34,847 bases of DNA from Candidatus Cloacimonadota bacterium. GTDB taxonomy: Bacteria > Cloacimonadota > Cloacimonadia > Cloacimonadales > WRIO01. The notes below the pieces were generated by a model that ran no database searches, had not been told where the DNA came from, and saw only the letters and a program-made list of their open reading frames with translations. Shown one piece after another: positions 25,559-33,042 of the stretch (within the stretch, counting starts at the first letter, position 1; the number at the start of each line of letters is the position of its first letter). The position numbers were made by a program, and so were the translations under genes. The stretch spans positions 1-34,847 of the forward strand of contig JAJBBH010000036.1 in NCBI GenBank assembly GCA_020532185.1. The letters run 5' to 3'.

Positions 25559-26681
25559 AAAAATACTATTTGTAGTAAATGTAGATTGGTTTTTTATCTC
25601 TCATAGATTACCATTAGCACTAGAAGCTTTAAAAAAAGGCTATGAAGTTTATATCGCTTGTGGAATAACTGACAAAAAAGAGTATTTAGAAAATATTGGT
25701 TTGGTAGTTCATCCTCTTAATCTATCACGAAGTGCTATTGGACTAAAAGGTGAGATAAAAGCCTTTAGTGAGATATATACAATACTAAAAGAGATAAATC
25801 CAGATATAGTTCACTTTGTAACTATCAAGCCAGTGCTTTATGGGGGTATAGCTTCAAGATTTTTAAACATAGGTAAAAAAGTATTTTCTATATCAGGGCT
25901 TGGATTTATATTTATCAAGCAAGGACTTAAAGCTTCGATAGTAAGAATGTTGATAAAAACAATGTATCGATTTGCCCTTGGTGGTAAAAATTCTCATGTA
26001 ATAGTTCAAAACCCTGACGATAAAGTAGTGGTAAACTCTATAGTAAAAGTGCCTATTACTTTGATACGAGGGTCTGGAGTTGACTTATCACAATATCAAT
26101 ATGTACCAGAAAACAATGACAATATGAAAGTATCAATGGCTTGTAGGCTTCTAAAAGACAAAGGGGTTTTTGAGTATGTGGAAGCAGCTAGGATAATTAA
26201 GAATTTAGAATTTAAAATTGAGAATTATAGTAATGTAGAGTTTGAACTATATGGAGATATAGATATGCATAATCCAGCTAGTTTGACTAGTGAAGACCTA
26301 GAAAAGATAAAAAAAGATGGTTTTGTGAAACTGTATGGACTTAGTAATAATATTGCAAAAGTATTTCGTGACTCAAATATAGTAGTACTTCCATCATATA
26401 GAGAAGGATTACCAAAAGTGCTTATAGAAGCTGCTGCTTGTGGTAGAGCTGTAGTGACTACTGATGTGCCAGGATGTAGAGATGCTATAGAGCCAAATGT
26501 TACGGGATTACTTTGTAAAATAAAAGATGCAAATTCACTCATTGGGCAAATAGAAAAATTGATAGTGGATAAGAATTTACGAAATAATATGGGAAAGGCT
26601 GGAAGAAAATTAGCAGAGAAAGAATTTGATATAGATGAAGTAGTAAAAAAACATTTTGCTGTATATGAAGGTAATTTATGA
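25551..26681 (+). CDS. GT4-family glycosyltransferase (WbpT/PglA-like)
   Basis: The 376-residue GT-B enzyme opens ILFVVNVDWFFISHRLPLALEALKKGYEV, a start shared with PglA/WbpT-type transferases. It carries the donor motif YREGLPKVLIEAAACGRAVVTTDVPG (E-X7-E). These enzymes usually add the second sugar to the lipid-linked first sugar. The start is a TTG with AAGGA upstream, overlapping asnB. An in-frame heptamer tract encodes IKNLEFKIENYS around residues 215-226. The order asnB, GT4, reductase, then wbpL and wbpM follows Pseudomonas-type wbp clusters. Confidence 0.87.
   Translation: MTKKILFVVNVDWFFISHRLPLALEALKKGYEVYIACGITDKKEYLENIGLVVHPLNLSRSAIGLKGEIKAFSEIYTILKEINPDIVHFVTIKPVLYGGIASRFLNIGKKVFSISGLGFIFIKQGLKASIVRMLIKTMYRFALGGKNSHVIVQNPDDKVVVNSIVKVPITLIRGSGVDLSQYQYVPENNDNMKVSMACRLLKDKGVFEYVEAARIIKNLEFKIENYSNVEFELYGDIDMHNPASLTSEDLEKIKKDGFVKLYGLSNNIAKVFRDSNIVVLPSYREGLPKVLIEAAACGRAVVTTDVPGCRDAIEPNVTGLLCKIKDANSLIGQIEKLIVDKNLRNNMGKAGRKLAEKEFDIDEVVKKHFAVYEGNL
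26195..26229. repeat. In-frame heptamer tract in the GT4 gene
   Basis: Five 7-bp units (AATTAAG, AATTTAG, AATTTAA, AATTGAG, AATTATA) run in frame and encode NLEFKIEN, probably a surface loop between the two GT-B domains. Confidence 0.7.
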
Positions 26682-27538
26682 ATAAACTCTTAATCACAGG
26701 CTCATCAGGCTTTGTAGGAAGCTACTTCATAAACAAATATAAAGAAAAATTTGAGATAAAATCGTTTAGTTTTTTAAACGATGATTTTGACTCTTTAGAC
26801 TGTAGTGATGTTGATGTGGTTTTTCATCTATCAGCTTTGGTGCATCAAATGGGTGGAGCGAGTAGTGAAGAGTATGAAAGAGTCAATGTCACTCAGACTT
26901 TAGAACTTGCAAAAACAGCAAAAGAAAGTGGTGTAAAACAGTTTGTATTTATGAGTACTGTTAAAGTATATGGGGAAGAGAGTGATGATATTTATACGGA
27001 AGAGAGTGCGTGTAAGGCTGAAGATGAATATGGAAAGAGTAAACTTAAAGCTGAACATGAACTGCAAAAGCTTGAAGATGAAAACTTTAAAGTTAGTATT
27101 ATCAGAACACCAATAATCTATGGGTATGGAGTAAAAGCAAATATCAAATCTCTTGTAAACTTAGTGAGTAAAATTCCATTACTTCCTTTTGGTGAGATTG
27201 ATAACAAACGAAGTCTGGTTTATATTGGCAATCTTTGTCATTTAGCAGATGAGGTGATAATTCAAAAGCAATCAGGGATATTTTTATGTGCTGATGATGA
27301 ACCTTTAAGTACTTCACAACTCTGCAAGTTAATAGCTAAAAATTTAAACAAAAAAATATATTTGATAAAGATACCATTTTTTGAGACTTTATTGAAAGTT
27401 TTAAAACCATCATTTCATAAACGATTTTATAGAAGTTTGGAAGTGGATAATCGAATCACAAAAGAGAAGTTGAGTTTGAAAAATCCCTATAGTGTGGAAG
27501 AGGGAATATCTTTGATGCTCAAAGATTTTAGGGGTTAG
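26678..27538 (+). CDS. NAD-dependent epimerase/reductase (WbpV-like)
   Basis: This 286-residue short-chain dehydrogenase has LLITGSSGFVGSYF at the N-terminus, MSTVKVYG, and the catalytic YGKSKLKAEHEL (Y-X3-K). Next to WbpL/WbpM-type genes such proteins reduce UDP-4-keto-6-deoxy-GlcNAc to UDP-QuiNAc or UDP-FucNAc, the sugar WbpL loads onto the lipid carrier. It overlaps the GT4 by four bases. The stop codon (TAG, 27536-27538) lies inside a heptamer tract. It is separated from wbpL by two toxin-antitoxin modules. The stereochemistry of the product is undetermined. Confidence 0.83.
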   Translation: MNKLLITGSSGFVGSYFINKYKEKFEIKSFSFLNDDFDSLDCSDVDVVFHLSALVHQMGGASSEEYERVNVTQTLELAKTAKESGVKQFVFMSTVKVYGEESDDIYTEESACKAEDEYGKSKLKAEHELQKLEDENFKVSIIRTPIIYGYGVKANIKSLVNLVSKIPLLPFGEIDNKRSLVYIGNLCHLADEVIIQKQSGIFLCADDEPLSTSQLCKLIAKNLNKKIYLIKIPFFETLLKVLKPSFHKRFYRSLEVDNRITKEKLSLKNPYSVEEGISLMLKDFRG

Positions 27539-27566
27539 TTGATAGTGTTTAGGGGATAGTAGTAAA
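27525..27566. repeat. Heptamer repeat tract, nnnnTAG type, spanning a stop codon
   Basis: Six 7-bp units (ATTTTAG, GGGTTAG, TTGATAG, TGTTTAG, GGGATAG, TAGTAAA) run from the last codons of the WbpV-like gene across its stop into the gap before vapB. Confidence 0.7.
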
Positions 27567-27569
27567 TAG

Positions 27570-27598
27570 TTGACAAAAAGGCGTAAATGATATATACT
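27570..27598 (+). promoter_or_regulatory. vapBC promoter (TTGACA-17-TATACT)
   Basis: A consensus -35 (TTGACA, 27570-27575) and a near-consensus -10 (TATACT, 27593-27598) are separated by exactly 17 bases. They sit 36 bases upstream of the vapB start and overlap the palindrome at 27588-27612. Confidence 0.75.
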
Positions 27599-27612
27599 TA
27601 TGGTATATATCA
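27588..27612. promoter_or_regulatory. Perfect palindrome over the vapBC promoter, probable VapBC operator
   Basis: TGATATATAC and GTATATATCA form perfect 10-bp inverted arms around a 5-base centre (TTATG). The left arm overlaps the -10 box, so protein bound here would block transcription. This fits autorepression by a VapB antitoxin, known for the family. Confidence 0.72.
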
Positions 27613-27634
27613 ATAATATAAGAAGGGTAGAACT

Positions 27635-27865
27635 ATGACAATGATGGCAAAAGTTTTTAAAAACGGTAGAAGTCAAGCAATAAGATTACCAAAAGAGTAT
27701 AGAGTTGATTGCGAAGAGGTTTATATTGAAAAAGTGGGGCATTCGTTGGTTATTATTCCAAAGGAAAAATCAAAATGGGATATTATGAGAAATGCTGTTG
27801 AGGATTTTGATGGATTTGAATTTGAAAGAAACCAACCTGAGCAACAAACAAGAGAGCTGTTTTAA
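27635..27865 (+). CDS. vapB: VapB-type antitoxin (AbrB/SpoVT swapped-hairpin family)
   Basis: This 76-residue protein has an N-terminal AbrB-type DNA-binding domain (MAKVFKNGRSQAIRLPKEYRV, then VYIEKVGHSLVIIPKE). Its C-terminal tail (FDGFEFERNQPEQQ) would wrap the toxin. GAAGGG precedes the ATG at a good distance. The toxin gene follows after 14 bases. The promoter and palindrome upstream suggest autoregulation by the VapBC complex. This pair is distinct from the ribbon-helix-helix pair at 3441. Confidence 0.9.
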   Translation: MTMMAKVFKNGRSQAIRLPKEYRVDCEEVYIEKVGHSLVIIPKEKSKWDIMRNAVEDFDGFEFERNQPEQQTRELF

Positions 27866-27879
27866 ACAAAGGAGACTTT

Positions 27880-28278
27880 TTGATATATATTCTTGATACA
27901 AACATCATCTCATATATTATAAAAAATAGAGATTTTTCATTGATTGATAAGTTTGAAACAATTGCAAAAGAACATAAAATAGGTGTATCATCTATTACAG
28001 TAGCAGAGTTGTATTATGGAGTAAAAAAAAGAGGCAGTCAAAAGTTAGAAGCATTGGTAAGTGAGTTTTTGTTGCCCCTTGAGCGATACCCATTTGATGA
28101 GAATGCTGCTTTTGAATATGGAAACATAAGATCTACTTTAGAATATAAAGGAAATACAATCGGACCAAATGATCTATTTATCGCAGCTCATACAAAATCA
28201 TTAAATGCAGTATTGGTAACAAATAATGTGAAAGAGTTTGAAAGAGTAGAAAATTTGAGTTTGGAAAACTGGGTTTAA
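27880..28278 (+). CDS. vapC: VapC-type PIN-domain ribonuclease toxin
   Basis: This 132-residue PIN protein keeps the expected acidic residues: D6 in ILDTNIISYI, E43 in TVAELYYGV and D98 in GPNDLFIAAH, with TNNVKEFERV at the fourth position. It closely follows the VapC pattern of RNA-cleaving toxins that act on tRNA or rRNA; the target is not readable. The start is a TTG with AAAGGAG upstream; no ATG is available near the conserved N-terminus. It is probably co-transcribed with vapB. Confidence 0.92.
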   Translation: MIYILDTNIISYIIKNRDFSLIDKFETIAKEHKIGVSSITVAELYYGVKKRGSQKLEALVSEFLLPLERYPFDENAAFEYGNIRSTLEYKGNTIGPNDLFIAAHTKSLNAVLVTNNVKEFERVENLSLENWV

Positions 28279-28311
28279 AATATAAGAAGTTTAAAATTAT
28301 GTATAATTTAA

Positions 28312-28340
28312 TTTACAAAATAGAACTTTCATAGTATAAT
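28312..28340 (+). promoter_or_regulatory. hipA promoter (TTTACA-17-TATAAT)
   Basis: TTTACA (28312-28317) and TATAAT (28335-28340) are 17 bases apart, 29 bases before the hipA start. GTATAATT occurs at 28301 and 28334, and an inverted TTATAC at 28352-28357. These could be operator half-sites for HipB, though the symmetry is imperfect. Confidence 0.65.
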
Positions 28341-28368
28341 TGTAAGTCAATTTATACAAGGTAGTTAT

Positions 28369-29574
28369 ATGATAGAGATATTTCATAATCAAAATGCAAT
28401 CGCATCGTTTATCAAAGATAATAGAAACTTTATAATAGACTACAAAAATTTTGATATAAAAAATTCTATTGCACTTTCACTGCCAAATACTCAAAAGATA
28501 TATCTGTATGATTACAAATTTCCACCTTTTTTAGAGAGTTTTTTGCCTGAGGGGTATTTGTATGAGATATTTAAAAATCTCTTATCTAAAGAGTATGGTA
28601 AGGTAGATGACTATTTAATATTTTCACTTTTAAGTAGTAATATCCAATCAAGAGTAGAGTTTCTAAGTGATTTACAAAATAATATAGAGTTTCCTACATT
28701 GGATATCGATGAGATATTGACTAATGATAGCAATGATACTTTTAACAGTCTTTTGCAAACTTTTTTAAATAAAAATGCTATCAGTGGAGTACAACCAAAA
28801 ACTATAGCACTATTAAAAGAGAAAGAGAACCTAGATACAAAAGAGTATATCATCAAAACCTGGGGTAATGAATACCAAGATTTAGCACTCAATGAATACT
28901 TTTGTCTGCGAGCTGTACAAAAAGCAGGAGTAAAAACAGCAAACATAAAACTATCAAAAAATAATAAGTTTCTCATAGTAGAAAAATTTACACTTAAAAG
29001 TGATGGAAGTTTTTATGGATTTGAAGAGATATTGTCTTTGATGGATAAAAACAAAGAGAGTAAATACGATGGAAGCTATGAGCAAATAGCGAAGACTATT
29101 TACTCCTATACGACTTACAAAAAAGAGTCGATGGTAGCCTTTTATAAAACGGTGGTGATGAATTATTTGCTTAAAAATGGTGATGCCCATCTAAAGAACT
29201 TTGGATTGCTTTATGATGATGATTTTAAAAATATATTTTATTCCCCTGTGTATGATGTGGTTAATACGGTTGTGTATATCCACAAAGACAAACCAGCCCT
29301 TATGCTTGAGGGCAAAAAGATTTGGCACTCAAAAGATACTCTTATCAAATTTGGTCAAAAAAGTTGCCTTTTGACTTTAAATGAAGCAAAAAAGTATTAT
29401 GCGGAGTGCTTTGAGGCACTTGTGTGGGCTATAGATGAGCTTGAAAGTTATTTGACTGAAAATCCAGATTTTAAAATAGGCAAAATGATGCTGGATAGCT
29501 GGAAATTATCTTTGCAAGAGGTTACTATAAAGGAGCTTGATGATGATATTATCAGAACTTGGAAAAACTATTAA
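28369..29574 (+). CDS. hipA: HipA-family serine/threonine kinase toxin
   Basis: This 401-residue protein has the HipA layout. The N-terminal subdomain contains FLESFLPEG. The loop SGVQPKTIALL (139-149) corresponds to the phosphorylated Ser loop of Escherichia coli HipA. The catalytic D272 lies in NGDAHLKNFGL and the metal-binding aspartate D296 in SPVYDVVNT. HipA kinases phosphorylate aminoacyl-tRNA synthetases (GltX in E. coli) and slow growth; the target here is unknown. It has its own promoter. Gene order is hipA then hipB, the reverse of E. coli, with a short overlap. Confidence 0.9.
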   Translation: MIEIFHNQNAIASFIKDNRNFIIDYKNFDIKNSIALSLPNTQKIYLYDYKFPPFLESFLPEGYLYEIFKNLLSKEYGKVDDYLIFSLLSSNIQSRVEFLSDLQNNIEFPTLDIDEILTNDSNDTFNSLLQTFLNKNAISGVQPKTIALLKEKENLDTKEYIIKTWGNEYQDLALNEYFCLRAVQKAGVKTANIKLSKNNKFLIVEKFTLKSDGSFYGFEEILSLMDKNKESKYDGSYEQIAKTIYSYTTYKKESMVAFYKTVVMNYLLKNGDAHLKNFGLLYDDDFKNIFYSPVYDVVNTVVYIHKDKPALMLEGKKIWHSKDTLIKFGQKSCLLTLNEAKKYYAECFEALVWAIDELESYLTENPDFKIGKMMLDSWKLSLQEVTIKELDDDIIRTWKNY

Positions 29575-29761
29575 AAGTTTACGGCAACAAAAAGGGATAT
29601 CTCAAGAGAGTTTATCAGCACAAGCGAATATCTCAAGAGCAACATTGTCAAAACTAGAAAATGGATATATTGCAAATATAAGTATTGTAACTGTCAATCA
29701 AATACTTTCATTGCTTGGATATGAGATAGATATCAAGCCAATGAATCCCTTTATGACATAG
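29543..29761 (+). CDS. hipB: HipB-type XRE helix-turn-helix antitoxin
   Basis: The 72-residue protein is essentially one XRE helix-turn-helix (LGKTIKSLRQQKGISQESLSAQ, then ISRATLSKLENGY) followed by VNQILSLLGYEIDIKP, as in HipB. I start at ATG 29543, seven bases after AAAGGAG; an ATG at 29540 is equally in frame and sits closer to that site. The start lies inside the hipA 3' end (32-base overlap), so antitoxin translation is probably coupled to toxin translation. It likely represses the hipA promoter and binds HipA. Confidence 0.88.
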   Translation: MILSELGKTIKSLRQQKGISQESLSAQANISRATLSKLENGYIANISIVTVNQILSLLGYEIDIKPMNPFMT

Positions 29762-29771
29762 GAAATAATAT

Positions 29772-30734
29772 ATGATATATATGATTTTATTTTTAATATC
29801 TTTCGTTCTTACATACCTCATAAAGAGTTATGCTATTAAAAAATCACTTATAGCAGTGGTAAATGAACGAAGTTCACACAATATTCCTACTCCTCATGGA
29901 GGAGGAATTGCTGTTGCCATTACATGGTTTATAGGACTTTTTTATTTATATTATATCAATCAAATAGACCCAACTCTTTTTACTGCTTTGATGTTTGGTT
30001 GTATTATAAGTGTTGTCAGTTTTTTTGATGATATGTATGAACTCAGTGCTAAGCTACGATTGTCTGTACACTCTTGTGTAGCGGTTATTGGTATATGGGT
30101 TATGGGTGGATTAAATGTCATTGATTTTGGCTTATTTAGCATTGAAAACCCAATTATTACCAATATATTTGCTTTTTTACTTATTGTTTGGTTTATCAGT
30201 TTGTATAATTTTTTGGATGGTATCAATGGCTATGCAGGTAGTGAAGCTGTGTTTTTATGTGTGGCTGGTTTTATTCTTTTTGGTGGGAATCATTTTATCG
30301 TATTAGCAGTTTCAGTGTTGGGATTTTTGTTTTGGAATTATAATCGAGCCAAAATATTTATGGGGGATGTAGGCAGTACACTTTTGGGGTATAATGTGGC
30401 TATTTTTACACTTTACTATGCCAATTTTGAATCTTCAAATCTTTGGATTTGGATTGTATTTTTTGGTTTGTTTTGGTTTGATGCCACCGTAACGTTGATA
30501 CGAAGAAAACTCAATGGTGAAAAGTTATCACAAGCCCATAAAAAACACGCTTACCAAAGGCTTACTCAAGCAGGTTGGAGCCATTTTAAAGTCACCAATT
30601 ATGCCATAGCAATAAACTTGTTGCTTTTTGGAATAGTTATAAGTGTTTCCAATATCTTTGTCGCTTTTATAGTAACTCTTATATTGTTATTAAGTACAAT
30701 GTTGTTTATAGATAAAAAAAAGGCATTTAACTGA
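29772..30734 (+). CDS. wbpL: Undecaprenyl-phosphate sugar-1-phosphate transferase (WbpL/WecA family)
   Basis: This 320-residue membrane enzyme starts the repeat unit by moving an N-acetylated 6-deoxyhexosamine 1-phosphate onto undecaprenyl phosphate. MraY/WecA family motifs are present: NERSSHNIPTPHGGG, SFFDDMYEL, NFLDGINGYAG, FMGDVGSTLLGY and the HAYQRL segment with nearby basic residues. About ten membrane segments are visible. It overlaps wbpM by one base (stop and start share an A). It lies 10 bases after hipB, so it might be transcribed from the hipA promoter as well as from an upstream one. Confidence 0.92.
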   Translation: MIYMILFLISFVLTYLIKSYAIKKSLIAVVNERSSHNIPTPHGGGIAVAITWFIGLFYLYYINQIDPTLFTALMFGCIISVVSFFDDMYELSAKLRLSVHSCVAVIGIWVMGGLNVIDFGLFSIENPIITNIFAFLLIVWFISLYNFLDGINGYAGSEAVFLCVAGFILFGGNHFIVLAVSVLGFLFWNYNRAKIFMGDVGSTLLGYNVAIFTLYYANFESSNLWIWIVFFGLFWFDATVTLIRRKLNGEKLSQAHKKHAYQRLTQAGWSHFKVTNYAIAINLLLFGIVISVSNIFVAFIVTLILLLSTMLFIDKKKAFN

Positions 30735-32464
30735 TGTTTAGAATAGATAAACGTATACTTAATTTTTTGGTGATTGCAATTGCCACTACCATTACTTTTT
30801 GGTGGTCTTTTTTTATTTTTCATCAGGATATGATTTGGGAAGTGGTGGCTTTTGTTTTGGGAGTTCGGATTTTGGCTTCCATTTTTCTTTTTAAAGATTA
30901 CAGTTTAAGTTGGAGAAAGGCAACGACTCGAACTTTTTTGATTAAAACGGTGGTTTATTTTGCGGCATTTATTGTCTACTTACCGTTTGTATATGGTAAA
31001 GTCCGTTTTGCTCTTTTGGCTTCGGAAGCGGCTTTTTATTTATTGTTTATTACGTTTTTAATGTATGTTTACAGTTATATTATCAACAGAAATACAACCT
31101 ATAAAGATAAAACGGTGGTGATTTATGGAGCAGGAAAAGCAGGAATCAAACTGGAAGAGGAGTTTAGAAACTCTGCATTTAAAGTCAAATATTTTGTGGA
31201 TGATGACAAGATTTTACAAAAAAGAAGTATTGATGGGGTTAAGATTGTTTCTAAAAAAGAGTTAAAGAGATTAACTAAGAAGGAAAAAAAGTTTGATTTG
31301 CTTGTCATAGCCATGCCAAGTGCCACGACAAAACGAGTTAAAGAGATTTATGAACGACTCAATCCTTACTTTAAAACCATTAAAATTTTACCCTCACTGG
31401 AACAAATTTTACAAGAAGAATTGTTTTCTACCCAACTTAAAGACATATCAGTAGAAGATTTATTAGCGCGACACCCTAAAGATTTAGACAAAACACTCAT
31501 TGAAAGTTTTATTAAAGACAAAACAGTGTTAATCACTGGTGCAGGTGGCAGTATTGGAAGTGAAATAGCACGACAGTGTGTCCTTTTTAATGCCAAACAG
31601 CTTATTTTGCTTGACCACAGTGAATACAATTTATATGCGATTGCAGAAGAGTTGTGTGAATATAAACCAAAACTTGTGATGCAATCGGTGGTCAATAAAG
31701 ATTTTCTGGATAAAACTTTTGAAGCACATAAACCCGATATTGTCATACACGCAGCAGCGTATAAACATGTGCCATTGGTGGAGGACAATATCACAGAAGC
31801 CGTGTTAAACAACATTATTGGAACAAAAAACGCCATTGACTGTGCCATTAAACACCACGTGCAAAAATTTGTTTTGATTTCAACCGATAAAGCCGTACGA
31901 CCGACCAATGTCATGGGTACAACTAAGCGTATTTGTGAATTGTATGCCCAAAATGTTGAGCCAAACCGTACCGAAATAGTAGCCGTTCGTTTTGGCAATG
32001 TTTTAGGAAGCAGTGGCAGTGTTATACCAAAGTTCAAAGCTCAAATTGCTTCTGGAGGTCCTATAACGGTAACTCACCCTGATATTACACGTTATTTTAT
32101 GCTCATCCCCGAAGCGTGTGAATTGGTTTTACAAGCAGCAAGCATAGGAAAAGGGGGCGAAATCTTTATTTTGGATATGGGTGAACCCATTAAAATCGCT
32201 GATTTAGCGAAAAAGATGATTGAACTTTCAGGTCAAAAAGAGATTGAAATTGTTTTTACGGGATTGCGTCCGGGTGAAAAGCTCTATGAAGAACTGCTTA
32301 TCGATGATACTGAAGCCAACACTCAATATGAGTCAATTACCATTGCAGGTAAAACATCGTACGATATTGTTAAACTCAATCACGATATTTTTGAACTCAT
32401 CAATGCCAAAGATAAACTGGCAAAACTTAAAGAGTTAGTGCCAGAGTTTGAGCATAAAATATAG
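30734..32464 (+). CDS. wbpM: UDP-GlcNAc C6 dehydratase, WbpM/PglF/CapD family
   Basis: This 576-residue protein converts UDP-GlcNAc to UDP-4-keto-6-deoxy-GlcNAc, the precursor of QuiNAc/FucNAc. Four membrane segments occupy the first 120 residues. A first Rossmann-like domain follows (VVIYGAGKAGIKL), then the catalytic domain with TGAGGSIGSE (about 268-277) and STDKAVRPTNVMGTTKR. In that segment M394 and K398 stand where classic SDR enzymes have Y-X3-K, as is normal for WbpM. Its stop codon (TAG) forms the first three bases of a heptamer tract. Base composition is visibly less A+T-rich than the core. Confidence 0.95.
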   Translation: MFRIDKRILNFLVIAIATTITFWWSFFIFHQDMIWEVVAFVLGVRILASIFLFKDYSLSWRKATTRTFLIKTVVYFAAFIVYLPFVYGKVRFALLASEAAFYLLFITFLMYVYSYIINRNTTYKDKTVVIYGAGKAGIKLEEEFRNSAFKVKYFVDDDKILQKRSIDGVKIVSKKELKRLTKKEKKFDLLVIAMPSATTKRVKEIYERLNPYFKTIKILPSLEQILQEELFSTQLKDISVEDLLARHPKDLDKTLIESFIKDKTVLITGAGGSIGSEIARQCVLFNAKQLILLDHSEYNLYAIAEELCEYKPKLVMQSVVNKDFLDKTFEAHKPDIVIHAAAYKHVPLVEDNITEAVLNNIIGTKNAIDCAIKHHVQKFVLISTDKAVRPTNVMGTTKRICELYAQNVEPNRTEIVAVRFGNVLGSSGSVIPKFKAQIASGGPITVTHPDITRYFMLIPEACELVLQAASIGKGGEIFILDMGEPIKIADLAKKMIELSGQKEIEIVFTGLRPGEKLYEELLIDDTEANTQYESITIAGKTSYDIVKLNHDIFELINAKDKLAKLKELVPEFEHKI

Positions 32465-32517
32465 TAAATAGTAAATAGTAAATGGTGAATGGTGAATGGT
32501 GAATGGTGAATGGTGAG
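32462..32517. repeat. Heptamer repeat tract, TAGTAAA/TGGTGAA type
   Basis: Eight near-perfect 7-bp units (TAGTAAA three times, TGGTGAA four times, TGGTGAG) begin exactly at the wbpM stop codon. Confidence 0.95.
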
Positions 32518-32532
32518 ATAATGTGACTTTGT

Positions 32533-32581
32533 CTTACCACTCACTTCTCACTACTTACTACTCACCATTTATTTTCACTTT
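32533..32581. repeat. Heptamer repeat tract, CTCACTA type (inverted to the previous tract)
   Basis: Seven 7-bp units (CTTACCA, CTCACTT, CTCACTA, CTTACTA, CTCACCA, TTTATTT, TCACTTT) lie 15 bases after the previous tract. They are approximately its reverse complement, so a long imperfect hairpin is possible in this 170-base gap. Confidence 0.88.
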
Positions 32582-32597
32582 CATTTAATCACATAAA

Positions 32598-32606
32598 TGA
32601 TACAAT
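32598..32606 (+). promoter_or_regulatory. Possible extended -10 promoter of the pilin-like gene
   Basis: TGATACAAT looks like an extended -10 element (TG-N-TACAAT) about 30 bases before the pilin-like ATG. No good -35 box is seen; the expected position lies at the edge of the heptamer tract. Confidence 0.35.
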
Positions 32607-32634
32607 AAGCCTTATTTTATTTTAAGGCTGACAA

Positions 32635-33033
32635 ATGAAAAACGTTAAGAAAGCATTTTCTTTGCTTGAAATGGTATTTGCTGTTGTCATTATTGGGATT
32701 ATTGCCAGTGTGGCAATGCCTAAACTGTTTGATACAAAAAATGAGGCATTGGTTTCTACAATTAAGCAAGATGTTGTCACTGTCACCAGTGCCATTCAAG
32801 GGCATTATATGCTCAATCGTACCGTAGATAAGATTTCTGATGTGGTGAGTTTAAACAACTCCATTTGGGAAATAGAAGACAACAAAATTTCATTTAATGA
32901 AAAAGAGAGTGTATGTCTTGAAGTGATATTAGACCAAGATAAATTGGAAGTAAATATTAACGAAGATGTTGGTACAATTTGTACGAAATTATATGAAAAA
33001 GGTATCGTCAATACCACTTACTCTTTAAATTAA
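32635..33033 (+). CDS. Prepilin-type protein (type IV pilin/type II pseudopilin-like)
   Basis: The 132-residue protein has a short basic leader (MKNVKKA), then a prepilin cleavage site A7/F8 with E12 at position +5 and a hydrophobic helix FSLLEMVFAVVIIGIIASVAMP. The residue before the cut is Ala instead of the usual Gly. The rest is a small soluble domain with two cysteines (C94, C116) that could pair. It probably belongs to a type IV pilus or type II-like secretion machine encoded elsewhere. No other such gene is in the window. AAGG lies 7 bases before the ATG. Confidence 0.85.
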   Translation: MKNVKKAFSLLEMVFAVVIIGIIASVAMPKLFDTKNEALVSTIKQDVVTVTSAIQGHYMLNRTVDKISDVVSLNNSIWEIEDNKISFNEKESVCLEVILDQDKLEVNINEDVGTICTKLYEKGIVNTTYSLN

Positions 33034-33042
33034 GGATTTCCC

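Noticed and set aside
31366-32037. A 223-codon minus-strand open frame opposite wbpM
   Set aside because: It lies wholly opposite a strongly recognised gene, has a cysteine/serine-rich composition with no domain pattern, and has no ribosome site. It is a shadow of wbpM codon use. The other minus-strand frames are judged the same way.
32608-32629. Stem-loop AGCCTTA / TAAGGCT that would hide the ribosome site of the pilin-like gene
   Set aside because: The 7-bp pairing is real, and the right arm contains AAGG. However, the nearby -10 candidate (TGATACAAT) would start the RNA at about 32612, inside the left arm, so the hairpin may not be transcribed.
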